From: Caldithrix sp964598255
GTDB lineage: Bacteria > Calditrichota > Calditrichia > Calditrichales > Calditrichaceae
Direction of reading: 5' to 3'
Assembly (NCBI GenBank): GCA_964598255.1
Contig: CAZRBA010000055.1
Span: 19,238-83,237 of the forward strand
Length of the DNA: 64,000 bases
Shown: piece by piece, positions 35,025 to 45,166 of the stretch
How the letters are laid out: each line of letters opens with the position of its first letter
Numbering within the stretch: the stretch's first letter is position 1
Position numbers and translations under genes: made by a program
Notes under the pieces: model-generated
The model's input: the letters and a program-made list of their open reading frames with translations, nothing else
Databases searched by the model: none
What the model was told of the DNA's origin: nothing

Positions 35025-35941
35025 ATATAATCAGGGGATTGCAGAAACTTCGTTCCGATGCACCGTGTGCGGTAACCATTGGTACTTTTGACGGCGTTCA
35101 CCGGGGGCATCGTCTGATTATCGAAAAGCTGATTAAGGTAGCGCGTGATCGCAATTTGCAGACCGCTTTGTTGACATTTGATCCGCATCCCAGGCAGGTA
35201 CTTCTGGGAGCGGACAAAGTGAAGCTGTTAACCACCACCGAAGAAAAACTGCATTTGCTGCAACGGTTTCCTTTGCACTGCGTGGGCGTATTGGAGTTCA
35301 ATCGTCGTTTTTCCCAACTGCCTTATCGACAATTTGTAGGCGATATTTTAATCGATCGTTTGCACATGAAAGTGCTGGTGGTCGGTTACGATCACGGTTT
35401 TGGCAAAGACCGGCAAGGGACGTTTGAAAATTTACGCAAGTTGAGCGAAGAATGGAATTTTGAGTTGTATCGGGTTAATCCCTTGGCCGAAGGGCAGCAA
35501 GTTATCAAAAGCTCCCATATTCGCGATTTGCTTTTAAAAGGAGACATCGAAGCAGCCAACCATTTGTTGGGGCATCGCTACTTTTTAAGCGGCAAAGTGG
35601 TTAAGGGAAGGTTGTTAGGAAAAGAAATTGACTTTCCCACTGCAAATTTGCAAGTTACGCATTCGGCAAAACTGGTACCGGCCGACGGAGTGTACGCAGT
35701 GGATGTGGAAGTGGAAGGTCAAAAATTCAAAGGAATGATGAACATTGGCTATCGTCCGACGTTGAATCATTCGACCGAAAGAAGTATCGAGGTGCACATC
35801 CATCATTTTGATCGAGATATTTACGGCCGGGTGATAACGGTTTATTTTAAAAAACGCATGAGAGATGAAATCAAATTTCCTAATTTAAAAGCATTAATTG
35901 AACAATTAAAAACGGACAAAGAACAAAGTCTGAAAATATAA
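35021..35941 (+). CDS. ribF: Bifunctional riboflavin kinase/FAD synthetase
   Basis: A 306-residue enzyme that makes FMN and then FAD. The ATG at 35021 overlaps the truB TGA and is preferred over an ATG 7 codons upstream. The N-terminal adenylyltransferase domain has TIGTFDGVHRGHR. The C-terminal kinase domain has GKVVKGRLLGKEIDFPTANL and the conserved MNIGYRPT. Its place between truB and rpsO is widely conserved in bacteria. Confidence 0.95.
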   Translation: MNIIRGLQKLRSDAPCAVTIGTFDGVHRGHRLIIEKLIKVARDRNLQTALLTFDPHPRQVLLGADKVKLLTTTEEKLHLLQRFPLHCVGVLEFNRRFSQLPYRQFVGDILIDRLHMKVLVVGYDHGFGKDRQGTFENLRKLSEEWNFELYRVNPLAEGQQVIKSSHIRDLLLKGDIEAANHLLGHRYFLSGKVVKGRLLGKEIDFPTANLQVTHSAKLVPADGVYAVDVEVEGQKFKGMMNIGYRPTLNHSTERSIEVHIHHFDRDIYGRVITVYFKKRMRDEIKFPNLKALIEQLKTDKEQSLKI

Positions 35942-35953
35942 TGGAGGTTTTCA

Positions 35954-36223
35954 ATGGCTTTAACTAAAGAAGACAAAAAAGAAATGGTAGCAAAATTCGG
36001 TGATACCGAAACCGATACGGGTAAAACCGAGGTGCAAATTGCACTGTTGACGGCTCGTATTCAGTACCTTACCGATCATTTGCGCGTGCACAAAAAAGAT
36101 CACCATTCACGACGCGGATTGCTCAAATTAGTGGGGCAAAGACGCCGTTTGCTGAATTATTTGATCAAAACCGATATTACGCGCTATCGTAAAGTTATTA
36201 AAGAATTAGGTATCAGACGTTAA
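35954..36223 (+). CDS. rpsO: 30S ribosomal protein S15
   Basis: 89 residues, the normal S15 length. Conserved features are TGKTEVQIALLTARI, LRVHKKDHHSRRGLL and RRRLLNYL. It binds the central domain of 16S rRNA. A clear ribosome site (TGGAGG) lies upstream. The order ribF-rpsO-pnp is typical, and S15 often represses its own mRNA, though I cannot see a specific site here. Confidence 0.97.
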   Translation: MALTKEDKKEMVAKFGDTETDTGKTEVQIALLTARIQYLTDHLRVHKKDHHSRRGLLKLVGQRRRLLNYLIKTDITRYRKVIKELGIRR

Positions 36224-36246
36224 CGATTTGCTCCCTGGAGGGATGA

Positions 36247-38370
36247 ATGTACATTAAGAAATCAATTGAATTAAGTGGCCGGACATTAACCATCGAAACC
36301 GGAAAGCTGGCCAAACAAGCCCATGGCTCTGCTTTGGTGCGCTATGGAGACACCATGGTTCTGGTCACGGCTGTTGCCTCGGAAGATCCCACCGAACAAC
36401 GGGACTTTATGCCTTTAACCGTCGAATACCGTGAAAAGATGTTTTCTGCCGGTAAAATTCCCGGCGGATTTATTAAACGCGAAGGTCGGCCGAGTGAAAA
36501 AGAGATCCTTTCGGCTCGTTTGATCGACCGCCCGATTCGGCCGTTATTTCCGGATAATTTTTTCTACGAAACGCAAATAATCGCCTCCGTGCTTTCCATG
36601 GATCGCGAAAACGATGCCGACGTATTGGCCGGTTTGGGTGCTTCTACGGCGTTAATGTTGTCCGATATCCCGTTTAACGGTCCTATTGCCACCGTACGGG
36701 TCGCCAAAATTAACGGGGAATACATCATAAACCCAACCATTTCGCAAATTGAAGAGGCCGAGCTGGAATTGGTGGTTGCCGGGTCTCAAAGTTCGATTAT
36801 GATGGTCGAAGGCGAGGCCAAAGAAGTACCGGAAAGCGATTTGCTGGAAGCCATTTCCAAAGCCCATGAGGCCATTCGTCTTTTGGTGCAATTGCAGCAG
36901 GAAATGGCCGATGAATTAAACATTCCCAAGCGGGAAATTCCGCCGTTTGAATTGCCCGAAGGGCTGGAAGAAAAAGTGCATGCCCTTGGCGATGAGCGCG
37001 TGCGGGAAGCCGTGCGTATTCGCGAAAAGGCCGAACGCCGTAAGGCTTTAAAAGCAATAAAAGAGGATATTGTAAGTCAGTTGGAAGAAGAATTTCCCGA
37101 TTCGGCCTCTTTTATTGGCGGCATTTTGCATGATGTGGAAAAGGATATCATGCGGCAGATGATTATTAAGGAAAAAGTACGTTTAGACGGGCGCGGTTGG
37201 CGAGACATTCGTCCCATTAGCTGCGAAGTCGATCTATTGCCGCGAACCCACGGTTCGGCCTTATTTACCCGCGGACAAACACAGGCATTGGGCGTAGTAA
37301 CACTGGGCACCAAATCCGACGAGCAAATTGTGGAGGCATTGGAGGGTGAATCCAGCAAACGTTATTTGCTGCATTACAATTTTCCGCCGTTTTGCACCGG
37401 CGAAGCGAAACCCATTCGCGGAGTAAGCCGTCGTGAAATAGGGCACGGCAATTTGGCCGAGCGCGCTTTAAAACCGGTTATTCCGCCGGCTGAAAAATTT
37501 CCTTACACCATTCGCGTGGTTTCGGAAATTTTGGAATCCAACGGCTCTTCTTCCATGGCTACGGTTTGTGCCGGTTCCATGGCTTTAATGGCCGCCGGTG
37601 TACCCACCAAAAGCGCTGTGGCCGGAATTGCCATGGGGCTTATTAAAGAAGATGACCAAATTGCCATTCTCTCCGATATTTTAGGCGATGAAGACCATTT
37701 GGGCGATATGGATTTTAAGGTAGCCGGAACGGAAAAAGGCGTGACAGCCGTTCAAATGGATATTAAAATCGACGGAATTTCCGAAGAGATTATGGCCTCG
37801 GCTCTGGAACAGGCGCGTGAAGGTCGTCGGCACATCATGCAAAAAATGAATGAAGCCATCGATAAACCCAGACCGGAAATCAGCAAATGGGCACCCAAGA
37901 TAATCGAAGTGCAAATACCGGTGGATAAAATCGGTTTGATTATCGGCCCTGGCGGAAAAACCATTCGCGGAATTATCGACAAAGCGGCCGATGAATTGGA
38001 TATCAATATCGATGAAACCGGTAAGGTTACCATTGCTTCTCCGGATACGGAAGTGGCCATGAAAGCCAAAAAACTGATTGAATCCATGGTAGAAGAACCG
38101 GTTGTAGGTAAAGCGTATCGCGGCATTGTTAAAAGCGTTAAGGATTTTGGCGCATTTGTGGAATTTTTGCCCGGACGCGAAGGTATGGTCCATATTTCGG
38201 AATTGGATACCGAACGCACGCATAAGGTTTCGGACGTGGTTAAAGAAGGAGACGAAATTGATGTGGTTGTCCTGCGTGTTGAACCTAACGGTAAGGTCGC
38301 ATTAAGCCGCAAAGCCTTCTTACGCCGCAAAATGAAGCAGCAAAAGCCGACATACAAAAAGAAATTCTGA
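36247..38370 (+). CDS. pnp: Polyribonucleotide nucleotidyltransferase (PNPase)
   Basis: A 707-residue phosphorolytic 3'-5' exoribonuclease. Two RNase PH-like domains are present, at about 10-230 and 310-540, with GRPSEKEILSARLIDRPIRP in the first and GDEDHLGDMDFKVAGT in the second. A KH domain (IGLIIGPGGKTIRGI) and an S1 domain (YRGIVKSVKDFGAFVEF) form the C-terminal RNA-binding part. It follows rpsO by 23 bases with a GGAGGG ribosome site. Confidence 0.97.
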   Translation: MYIKKSIELSGRTLTIETGKLAKQAHGSALVRYGDTMVLVTAVASEDPTEQRDFMPLTVEYREKMFSAGKIPGGFIKREGRPSEKEILSARLIDRPIRPLFPDNFFYETQIIASVLSMDRENDADVLAGLGASTALMLSDIPFNGPIATVRVAKINGEYIINPTISQIEEAELELVVAGSQSSIMMVEGEAKEVPESDLLEAISKAHEAIRLLVQLQQEMADELNIPKREIPPFELPEGLEEKVHALGDERVREAVRIREKAERRKALKAIKEDIVSQLEEEFPDSASFIGGILHDVEKDIMRQMIIKEKVRLDGRGWRDIRPISCEVDLLPRTHGSALFTRGQTQALGVVTLGTKSDEQIVEALEGESSKRYLLHYNFPPFCTGEAKPIRGVSRREIGHGNLAERALKPVIPPAEKFPYTIRVVSEILESNGSSSMATVCAGSMALMAAGVPTKSAVAGIAMGLIKEDDQIAILSDILGDEDHLGDMDFKVAGTEKGVTAVQMDIKIDGISEEIMASALEQAREGRRHIMQKMNEAIDKPRPEISKWAPKIIEVQIPVDKIGLIIGPGGKTIRGIIDKAADELDINIDETGKVTIASPDTEVAMKAKKLIESMVEEPVVGKAYRGIVKSVKDFGAFVEFLPGREGMVHISELDTERTHKVSDVVKEGDEIDVVVLRVEPNGKVALSRKAFLRRKMKQQKPTYKKKF

Positions 38371-38383
38371 TTTTTCCGCATTT

Positions 38384-39616
38384 ATGAACCAGAACATAGA
38401 AAAAACCATTCTTTCCAACGGACTCACCGTGGTAAGCGAAACCATTGCCACGGTGCGTTCTGTTTCGGTTGGGGTATGGATTAAAACGGGTTCGCGTTAC
38501 GAAAATAAGCGCAATAACGGCGTGGCTCATTTTATTGAACATCTTGTTTTTAAAGGCACTCAAAAACGCACCGCATTACAAATTGCCCGCTCGCTTGAAG
38601 ATCTTGGCGGTAATCTGAATGCTTACACCAGCAAGGAATTAACCAATTTTTACGCCATTGCTCTGGATAACCACCTGCCGCAATGCGTTAACGTTTTGGC
38701 CGACCTGGTTTGCAATCCGTTATTTCGCGAAAAGGATATTGAAAAAGAAAAAGAAGTTATTCTGGAAGAAATCAGCGCGGTGAAGGATACACCGGAAGAA
38801 TATATTTTTGATGTTTTTCAGGAAAAACTTTTTCCGGAACATCCGTTGGGCTATCCTATTTTGGGTACTCCGGAATCATTAATGTCCTTAACCGCAAGAG
38901 ATGTTCGGGAATTTTGGCAATCGTATTACGTGCCGGATAACATGATTATCTCGGCGGCCGGAAATTTGCAGCATGAAAAACTGGTGCGTTTGGTCGAAAA
39001 ATATTTTCCCTGTACGCAAAAAGGCAAAATTAGGCATTTACGCAAACCCCATGCTGCGCATGGTATTTCGCTTGAAATTCCGGAATCGTTTAATCAGGCA
39101 CATATTCTAATAGGTATTGATAGTGTGCCCTATGCTGCGCCCCAACGGTACGAAATAGCAGCTTTAAATTCCTATTTAGGCTCCGGAATGAGCTCGCGTC
39201 TGTTCCAGATTCTTCGGGAACATTATGGGTTGGCCTACACGGTGTATTCCGCGGTGGACTTTTTTAAAGATACGGGTATTTTTAGTGTGTATGTGGGTAC
39301 GGACGGGACAAAACGCAAAAAAACAGTGGATTTGTTATTTAAGGAATTGAAAAAAGTTACCGAACATTCCATTCGAGAAAGCGACATGCGCCGAATTCGC
39401 CATCAGCTTAAGGGGAGTTTGTTGCTTGGCTTGGAAAATACCGCTCACCGCATGTCACGTCTGGCGAAAAACGAAATTTATTTTGGTCGACAAATATCCA
39501 TTTCGGAAACCATCCGTAAGGTGGATAAATTAAATGCGCAAAAACTCTTGGATTTGGCGCGAAATCTTTTTAATATGGATAAGTTTAACATAATTCAGAT
39601 GAAACCTGATGCTTGA
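38384..39616 (+). CDS. M16 family zinc peptidase (pitrilysin type)
   Basis: A 410-residue single-chain M16 peptidase of the mitochondrial-processing-peptidase-like type. The inverted zinc motif HFIEH is at about residues 48-52. The third ligand glutamate is expected in EKEKEVILEE at about 123-132. The C-terminal half is the inactive-like domain. No signal peptide is seen. M16 genes directly after pnp are common (YmxG-like). Substrates are unknown. The end overlaps the alanine dehydrogenase start by 8 bases. Confidence 0.9.
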   Translation: MNQNIEKTILSNGLTVVSETIATVRSVSVGVWIKTGSRYENKRNNGVAHFIEHLVFKGTQKRTALQIARSLEDLGGNLNAYTSKELTNFYAIALDNHLPQCVNVLADLVCNPLFREKDIEKEKEVILEEISAVKDTPEEYIFDVFQEKLFPEHPLGYPILGTPESLMSLTARDVREFWQSYYVPDNMIISAAGNLQHEKLVRLVEKYFPCTQKGKIRHLRKPHAAHGISLEIPESFNQAHILIGIDSVPYAAPQRYEIAALNSYLGSGMSSRLFQILREHYGLAYTVYSAVDFFKDTGIFSVYVGTDGTKRKKTVDLLFKELKKVTEHSIRESDMRRIRHQLKGSLLLGLENTAHRMSRLAKNEIYFGRQISISETIRKVDKLNAQKLLDLARNLFNMDKFNIIQMKPDA

Positions 39617-40733
39617 AGTCGGACTGGTAAGAGAAATAAAACCCTACGAAGGCCGGGTAATGTTAACGCCGGAGGGGGTTGGCCTGTTGGTACGCAGCGG
39701 TTTAACCGTTTATGTGGAGCAGGGTGTCGGTGAAAAAGCGGGCTTTCCCGATTTACAATACGAACGGGCCGGTGCCGTACTATTACCGACCATGGAAAAA
39801 GTATTTGAAAAAGCACGCCTGATTATTCAAGTACAACCGCCTCATCCGGTACAATTCGAACTCCTAAATGAAAATCATATTTTACTTTCGTTTATGACTC
39901 TGACACATCAGGCCGAACGGATTTTAAATCTGTTAAATACCAAAAGTACATTTGTGGCCGCCGAGCTTTTACAGGATGAACACGGACGGTATCCGGTTTT
40001 AACGGGTGTAAGTGAAATTGCCGGAAAAATGTCTGTTTTTTTGTCGGCCATGCTGTTAACCCCTCCGGAAGGCGGCAAGGGAATTTTACTTACGGCCACA
40101 GAAGTAACCCGACCGGCTACCATCACCATTTTAGGTGCGGGCACGGTGGGACGAACGGCTTGCAAAACCGCCACGGACATGGGGGTAAATGTTAATGTGC
40201 TTACATTAAAACCCGAAAAAGCCGATAGCCTAAAAAAAGAACTGCATCCGGCCAAGGTTTTTTCTTATTCCGATGAAGTGCTGGAAAAACTTTTGCCGCA
40301 AACCGATGTGTTTATTGTAGCTGTCCATTCTTTAAAAAAAGAGTTCGATATCAGGATTTCACGCAGACAAGTTCAACTGTTGGAAAAGGGGAGCGTGCTA
40401 ATTGATGTTTCGGTGGCGCTTTCCAGTATTGTCGAAACTTCTCACGCCACTAATCACGATCAACCGTCGTTTGTGGTAGACGGCGTGGTCCATTATTGTG
40501 TGCCCAATATGGCGGCCTTGGTTCCGCAAACAGCAAGCCGTGTTCTTACTAAAAAATTGGTCCCCTATGTTAAACTTTTAGCCCTAAAAGAACTTAAGGA
40601 AGCATTGCTGGAAGAACCGGGGTTAATTCCGGCCGTTGGTATTTACAAAGGTAAAATTACTAACCGCATGGTGGCCGATTATCACAGCCAAGATTTTTAC
40701 AACATTTTCGAACTTTTAGAAATGAACCTTTGA
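39609..40733 (+). CDS. ald: Alanine dehydrogenase
   Basis: A 374-residue enzyme of the alanine dehydrogenase/transhydrogenase family. The N-terminal motif is GLVREIKPYEGRVMLTPEGV, and GAGTVGRTACKTATDMGVNV is the NAD-binding glycine motif. It would interconvert L-alanine and pyruvate with NAD. The protein is more divergent than standard Ald, and the start overlaps the M16 gene. A related saccharopine-dehydrogenase-like or other amino-acid dehydrogenase activity cannot be excluded. Confidence 0.8.
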   Translation: MLEVGLVREIKPYEGRVMLTPEGVGLLVRSGLTVYVEQGVGEKAGFPDLQYERAGAVLLPTMEKVFEKARLIIQVQPPHPVQFELLNENHILLSFMTLTHQAERILNLLNTKSTFVAAELLQDEHGRYPVLTGVSEIAGKMSVFLSAMLLTPPEGGKGILLTATEVTRPATITILGAGTVGRTACKTATDMGVNVNVLTLKPEKADSLKKELHPAKVFSYSDEVLEKLLPQTDVFIVAVHSLKKEFDIRISRRQVQLLEKGSVLIDVSVALSSIVETSHATNHDQPSFVVDGVVHYCVPNMAALVPQTASRVLTKKLVPYVKLLALKELKEALLEEPGLIPAVGIYKGKITNRMVADYHSQDFYNIFELLEMNL

Positions 40734-40736
40734 ATC

Positions 40737-41525
40737 ATGACCCCTGCTTTCCATATTCCGATTATTAACTACCATAAAATTTCGCAACAATCGGATATCG
40801 GGATTACCAGCCGCAAACCCGACGATTTTGCACGCGATCTTGCCTTGCTTTACCGTTGGGGCTTTCGAACCGTTACTTTTAAGGACTTGATTTTAAACAG
40901 CCCCCTTCCGGAACGTCCCATCGTATTAACTTTTGATGATGGGTATAAATCGATTGTGGAAAACGCCTTACCCGCCCTGCAACAATACGGCTACGTAGCC
41001 GTGATTTATATGCCAACCGATTATATTGACAAAACCAATGATTGGGATGTGCAATTTGGCGGGCGCAAGTTTGCTCATTTGTCCCGAGACGATTTGCGCC
41101 AATTAAACGACCAGGGGTTTGAAATCGGTTCGCACGGATGTTCGCATCGGTCGTTATTGGCCATGAACGATGTGCAGGCAATGCATGAACTGGCGGAAAG
41201 CAAAAAAAAACTGGAAGCAATTTTAAACCGACCGGTTTATTCGATTAGCTATCCCTTCGGGCAATTTAACCGCAAACTTTTGCAGATGGCCAAAGAATGT
41301 GGCTATGCTTTCGGTGTTGCTTCGCTTTATTATTTTAAGGCACGGTCATTAAACGGTTTTGCTCCCTTTGCTCTGCGCCGATTAAATATTTATCGTATGG
41401 ATTCTGCGGCGGTGTTCGAAGAAAAGGTACGCAAAGGAACCCGTTCTGCTTTTGCCTATCGCGACTGGCTTATTCAAAAGGGCAGTTCAGCCACCGTTAT
41501 CTGGCAAAAATGGTTCAGGAAGTAG
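40737..41525 (+). CDS. Polysaccharide deacetylase family protein (NodB-like)
   Basis: A 262-residue carbohydrate esterase family 4-like protein. The metal and base motifs are LTFDDGYKSI near residue 65 and GSHGCSHRSL near 130. YPFGQFNRKL is the third motif. No signal peptide is evident. Possible substrates are N-acetylated cell-wall or surface sugars. It is the last gene of the long operon, and its 3' end overlaps the convergent hybrid kinase gene by 11 bases. Confidence 0.88.
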   Translation: MTPAFHIPIINYHKISQQSDIGITSRKPDDFARDLALLYRWGFRTVTFKDLILNSPLPERPIVLTFDDGYKSIVENALPALQQYGYVAVIYMPTDYIDKTNDWDVQFGGRKFAHLSRDDLRQLNDQGFEIGSHGCSHRSLLAMNDVQAMHELAESKKKLEAILNRPVYSISYPFGQFNRKLLQMAKECGYAFGVASLYYFKARSLNGFAPFALRRLNIYRMDSAAVFEEKVRKGTRSAFAYRDWLIQKGSSATVIWQKWFRK

Positions 41526-44067
41526 TAGAAGCCTGTACCTGAAGTTTGTCGATCTTCTTTCCATCTTCTTTCATTTTATTAATCCACTTATCCAGCATGG
41601 CATAAAGATCATCCGGCTTAATAGGCTTGGAAATGTAATCATCCATTCCGGCTAACAGACATTTTTCGCGATCGCCCTTCATGGCGTGTGCCGTCATTGC
41701 AATAATGGGAATATGTTCCTTGGGACTTAGTTTTTGCCTAAGCTTTTGGGTGGCCTCATAGCCATCCATGATGGGCATTTGGACATCCATTAAAATAATG
41801 TCGTAATGTTGGCGTAAAGCGGCCTTAACCGCTTCTTTGCCGTTATTAACCACATCAACCGAATAGTGCTTTTTCTGCAGAATTTTCCTTGCGACCTTTT
41901 GATTGATAAGATTGTCTTCGGCTAACAAGATACGAATGCTATTGCGGATTTGTTCTTCGATGATATGTGCCGTAATAATTTCGGGTTCCCCGTTTTCTTC
42001 GGATCGTTCTCCTTTGGCTTCTTCCTTTTTCATTTGCAAAACGTTGACAATGGTATTAAACAGATGCGATTGTTTGACGGGTTTGACCAAATAGGCTTTG
42101 CAGCCCAATTGTTTTAAATAGGCGGCGTCTCCGCGTTGCCCTAAAGAAGTTAAAATAATGATATTGGTATCGTTAATTTCGGGATCGCTTAAAATACGCT
42201 GAGCCGTTTCTTCACCGTCCATTTCCGGCATTTGCATATCCAGCAAAACCACAGGGAAGGGATCTTTTTTATGTGCCGCTTCTTTTAATTTGACAATGGC
42301 ATCTTTACCGTTGGAACATTCTTCCGGGCGAAAATTCCAGTTGGTAAGAATTTGATTAAGAATAAAACGATTGGTTTTGTTGTCATCGACAATTAAAATA
42401 TGCAAATCCTCAATTTCATCAATATCCAAAATTCTGGGTTTGCGCTTGTTTTTGGACGGCTTGAGCAAAACATTAAAAAAGAAAGTACTTCCTTTGCCCT
42501 CTTCGCTTTCGACCCACAAATTTCCGCCCATCATTTTGGCTAATTTGCGGGAGATGGAAAGGCCCAGTCCGGTACCGCCGTATTTTCGTGTAGTGGAACC
42601 GTCGGCTTGGGTAAATTCTTTAAAAATCAATTCTTGTTTGTCTTTGGGAATACCAATGCCGGTATCGCGTACGGAAAAAAGCAAATCCAACTGATTATCT
42701 GAAATGGAGTTCAAGTTAACCTGCAAAACAATTTCGCCTTCATGGGTAAATTTAAGTGCATTGCCGACCAAATTGGTAATAATTTGCCGCAGGCGTCCGG
42801 GATCGCCAAATACGTTCGACGGAATTTCCGGATCGATAAATACAGCTAATTCCAAATCTTTTTCGTAGGCCTTGGCAGCCAACCCTTCGATAGTGGTTTC
42901 GACCATGGTGCGCAAATCGAATTCTTCTTCGGATAAATCGAGTTTACCGGCTTCGATTTTTGAGAAATCCAGAATATCGTTAATCAAGGCCAGCAGACCG
43001 TAAGCGCTTTCTTTAATGGTGGTTAAAAAATCGCGTTGTTCTTCGTTGAGTTCGGTACCCAGCGTCAATTCTGTTAACCCGATAACCGCATTCATGGGGG
43101 TGCGAATTTCGTGGCTCATGTTAGCCAAAAATTCGCTTTTAAATTGGTTGGCTTTTTCGGCCAATTCGCGCATTTTGCGTTCTTCTTCGATCAGACGGAC
43201 ATTTTCGATGGCAATGGCGGCCTGACGCGCTGCAATGGAAAACAGATGGAATTGATTGATGGAAAACTGGTTAATGCCTTTTTTCAAAAGTACCAGCACA
43301 CCCACGGGCTTTTCGTTTACAATTAACGGGGCTCCCATTAAGGATTCGTCAACAGGAGTTTCGCCCGGCAAATAGTAAACATCGGGATGCGTGCGTACGT
43401 TACTGCAAAGCATGGGGCGCTGCGTACGAAAAATTTTGCCGATAATTCCTTTGTTTACGGAAATCGGTTCATGTGAAATGTATTTGTTTTCCTTGTAAGA
43501 AGATTTTGATTGTATGGGAACCAGAAATTCGCCTTTTTCGTCGATGTGGTAAATTTGGTACACATCGTAATCGAAAAGTTCGTGTAAACCGTCGGCAATG
43601 GCCGTACCTATTTCATCAAACGTTTTGCTTAAATATAATTTTTCCGTCAATTGATTAATAGCGGTAAAGTATTTTTGCCATTTGGATTCGCTAATGTTCG
43701 GTGTACCTGCTGTTTTGTCTTCATCAGGCTGATCCAGATCGGAGGGATTTTGTTGATTAATGGAAATGATACCGAAAATATTCTTTTCCGGCTCGTGAAA
43801 CAGGCGAAAGTCATCCATCGGAATCCGAATGGTTTCGGATTCCGATTTGATTTCGAGCGTTACGTCACGTCCTTTTAAAAGTTCGAGTCCGGCAATATTC
43901 TGAAAAATTTCTTTGTTAATAACAGTAGGTAATTGTTGCGAAAACAACCGGATTAGGTTAGGATGTGTAACGAAGACGGTTCGCGCCTCTGGCGGTAAGG
44001 TTTTCAAAAAACGATTAAACAATGTGGAGGCCAGGGCGATTTCTTCATTACTTTGATTTGTGCTCAT
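41515..44067 (-). CDS. Cytoplasmic hybrid sensor histidine kinase with GAF and two receiver domains
   Basis: 850 residues from the ATG at 44067, chosen because GGGGGAG precedes it; 47 further upstream codons are open but unlikely. No membrane helix. A novel N-terminal region (1-130) is followed by a GAF domain at about 150-295. HisKA has its histidine in FLANMSHEIRTPMN. The ATPase domain follows (LVGNALKFT, DTGIGIPKDK, GGTGLGLSISRKLA). Two receivers come last, with the phospho-aspartates in LLDMQMP and LMDVQMP. No HPt domain is present, so output must go through a separate HPt protein or by receiver contacts. Ligand unknown. Confidence 0.92.
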   Translation of the reverse strand: MSTNQSNEEIALASTLFNRFLKTLPPEARTVFVTHPNLIRLFSQQLPTVINKEIFQNIAGLELLKGRDVTLEIKSESETIRIPMDDFRLFHEPEKNIFGIISINQQNPSDLDQPDEDKTAGTPNISESKWQKYFTAINQLTEKLYLSKTFDEIGTAIADGLHELFDYDVYQIYHIDEKGEFLVPIQSKSSYKENKYISHEPISVNKGIIGKIFRTQRPMLCSNVRTHPDVYYLPGETPVDESLMGAPLIVNEKPVGVLVLLKKGINQFSINQFHLFSIAARQAAIAIENVRLIEEERKMRELAEKANQFKSEFLANMSHEIRTPMNAVIGLTELTLGTELNEEQRDFLTTIKESAYGLLALINDILDFSKIEAGKLDLSEEEFDLRTMVETTIEGLAAKAYEKDLELAVFIDPEIPSNVFGDPGRLRQIITNLVGNALKFTHEGEIVLQVNLNSISDNQLDLLFSVRDTGIGIPKDKQELIFKEFTQADGSTTRKYGGTGLGLSISRKLAKMMGGNLWVESEEGKGSTFFFNVLLKPSKNKRKPRILDIDEIEDLHILIVDDNKTNRFILNQILTNWNFRPEECSNGKDAIVKLKEAAHKKDPFPVVLLDMQMPEMDGEETAQRILSDPEINDTNIIILTSLGQRGDAAYLKQLGCKAYLVKPVKQSHLFNTIVNVLQMKKEEAKGERSEENGEPEIITAHIIEEQIRNSIRILLAEDNLINQKVARKILQKKHYSVDVVNNGKEAVKAALRQHYDIILMDVQMPIMDGYEATQKLRQKLSPKEHIPIIAMTAHAMKGDREKCLLAGMDDYISKPIKPDDLYAMLDKWINKMKEDGKKIDKLQVQASTTS

Positions 44068-44293
44068 AAATGCTCCCCCGAATGATTCTTTTTGATTCGT
44101 TTGCCTTGCATCCTTGCCTTTGATTAAATTAGCCAAGCGAATAAAATGATTATCGTAACAAACAAACGATACTTGAAGATAAATGGACAGAAACATATAA
44201 GCGAACATGATCTTGTTTTTATTGTTTTAATGATTAAAGATCGATTTATAATTAAGGTCAATTTCAAAACCAATTTTTCGAAAGGCGGGAATA

Positions 44294-45136
44294 ATGAAAA
44301 TCGGTTGTCATGTATCCATAGCCGGAAAAATTTGGCAGTGCTTCGAACGGGCCCGCGCCGTTGAAAGCGAAGTATTGCAAATTTTTACGCAGAATCAACG
44401 CCAATGGAAATCGGTTCAATATCTCAGCGAAGACATAGAACAATTTCACAAAATAAGGCAGAGCAGTTTTTATCAAAACGTTCCGTTGACGGCGCATGCT
44501 TCGTATTTGATTAATTTGTGTGCGCATGATGCGCAAAAATCGGAACGCTCACGCTTGGCATTTGTGGATGAACTAAAACGTTGCGATATACTTGGGGTTA
44601 ACTACCTTGTAATACATCCGGGCAGCCATGGCGGTAAAGGGGAAGAATGGGGCATTGCTAAGGTAGCCGAAACCTTAAATTGGGCTCTGGAAACCTATCG
44701 GCCCAAAGTAAAAATTCTTTTGGAAACCACGGCGGGTCAAGGGAACAGTTTGGGGTATCGGTTTGAACAATTACACGCCATTATGCAACAAACTGAGCTT
44801 AAAGAGCATTTGGGAGTTTGTGTGGATACTTGTCATATTTGGGCTGCAGGTTACGGATTGGAAGACAAGCAAGCTGTGGAGGATACGTTGCGGCGTTTTG
44901 ATGATATTTTGGGATTGGAGCAACTGCTGGTGTGGCATTTTAACGATTCGCAAAAGGGAAAAGGTAGCCGCCGCGATCGGCATGCGCCTATTGGCGAGGG
45001 TACGATAGGGCTGGAGGCGTTTGCATATTTGATGAATCATCCGCGATTTAAAGAACATCCCGCAATTCTGGAAATTCCGGGCGGAGAAGAAAAATTTAAG
45101 GAAAACATTGCCCTACTTAAAAAATTAAGGCAATAA
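44294..45136 (+). CDS. nfo: Endonuclease IV (AP endonuclease)
   Basis: A 280-residue zinc-dependent TIM-barrel enzyme that cuts DNA at abasic sites in base-excision repair. Metal and active-site motifs are IHPGSHGGKG, LLETTAGQGNSLG, VCVDTCHIWAAGY and WHFNDSQKGKGSRRDRHAPI. LEIPGGEE closes the family signature. It is divergent from the hybrid kinase and convergent with dnaA, sharing a terminator. Confidence 0.95.
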   Translation: MKIGCHVSIAGKIWQCFERARAVESEVLQIFTQNQRQWKSVQYLSEDIEQFHKIRQSSFYQNVPLTAHASYLINLCAHDAQKSERSRLAFVDELKRCDILGVNYLVIHPGSHGGKGEEWGIAKVAETLNWALETYRPKVKILLETTAGQGNSLGYRFEQLHAIMQQTELKEHLGVCVDTCHIWAAGYGLEDKQAVEDTLRRFDDILGLEQLLVWHFNDSQKGKGSRRDRHAPIGEGTIGLEAFAYLMNHPRFKEHPAILEIPGGEEKFKENIALLKKLRQ

Positions 45137-45166
45137 AAAAGGGGCTTAAGGCCGCCTTTTTATTTT
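45136..45166. terminator. Bidirectional terminator between nfo and dnaA
   Basis: AAAAAGG-GGC (45136-45145) pairs with GCC-G-CCTTTTT (45151-45161), with one bulged G and the loop TTAAG. There are T-runs on both strands. It overlaps the end of both convergent genes. Confidence 0.8.
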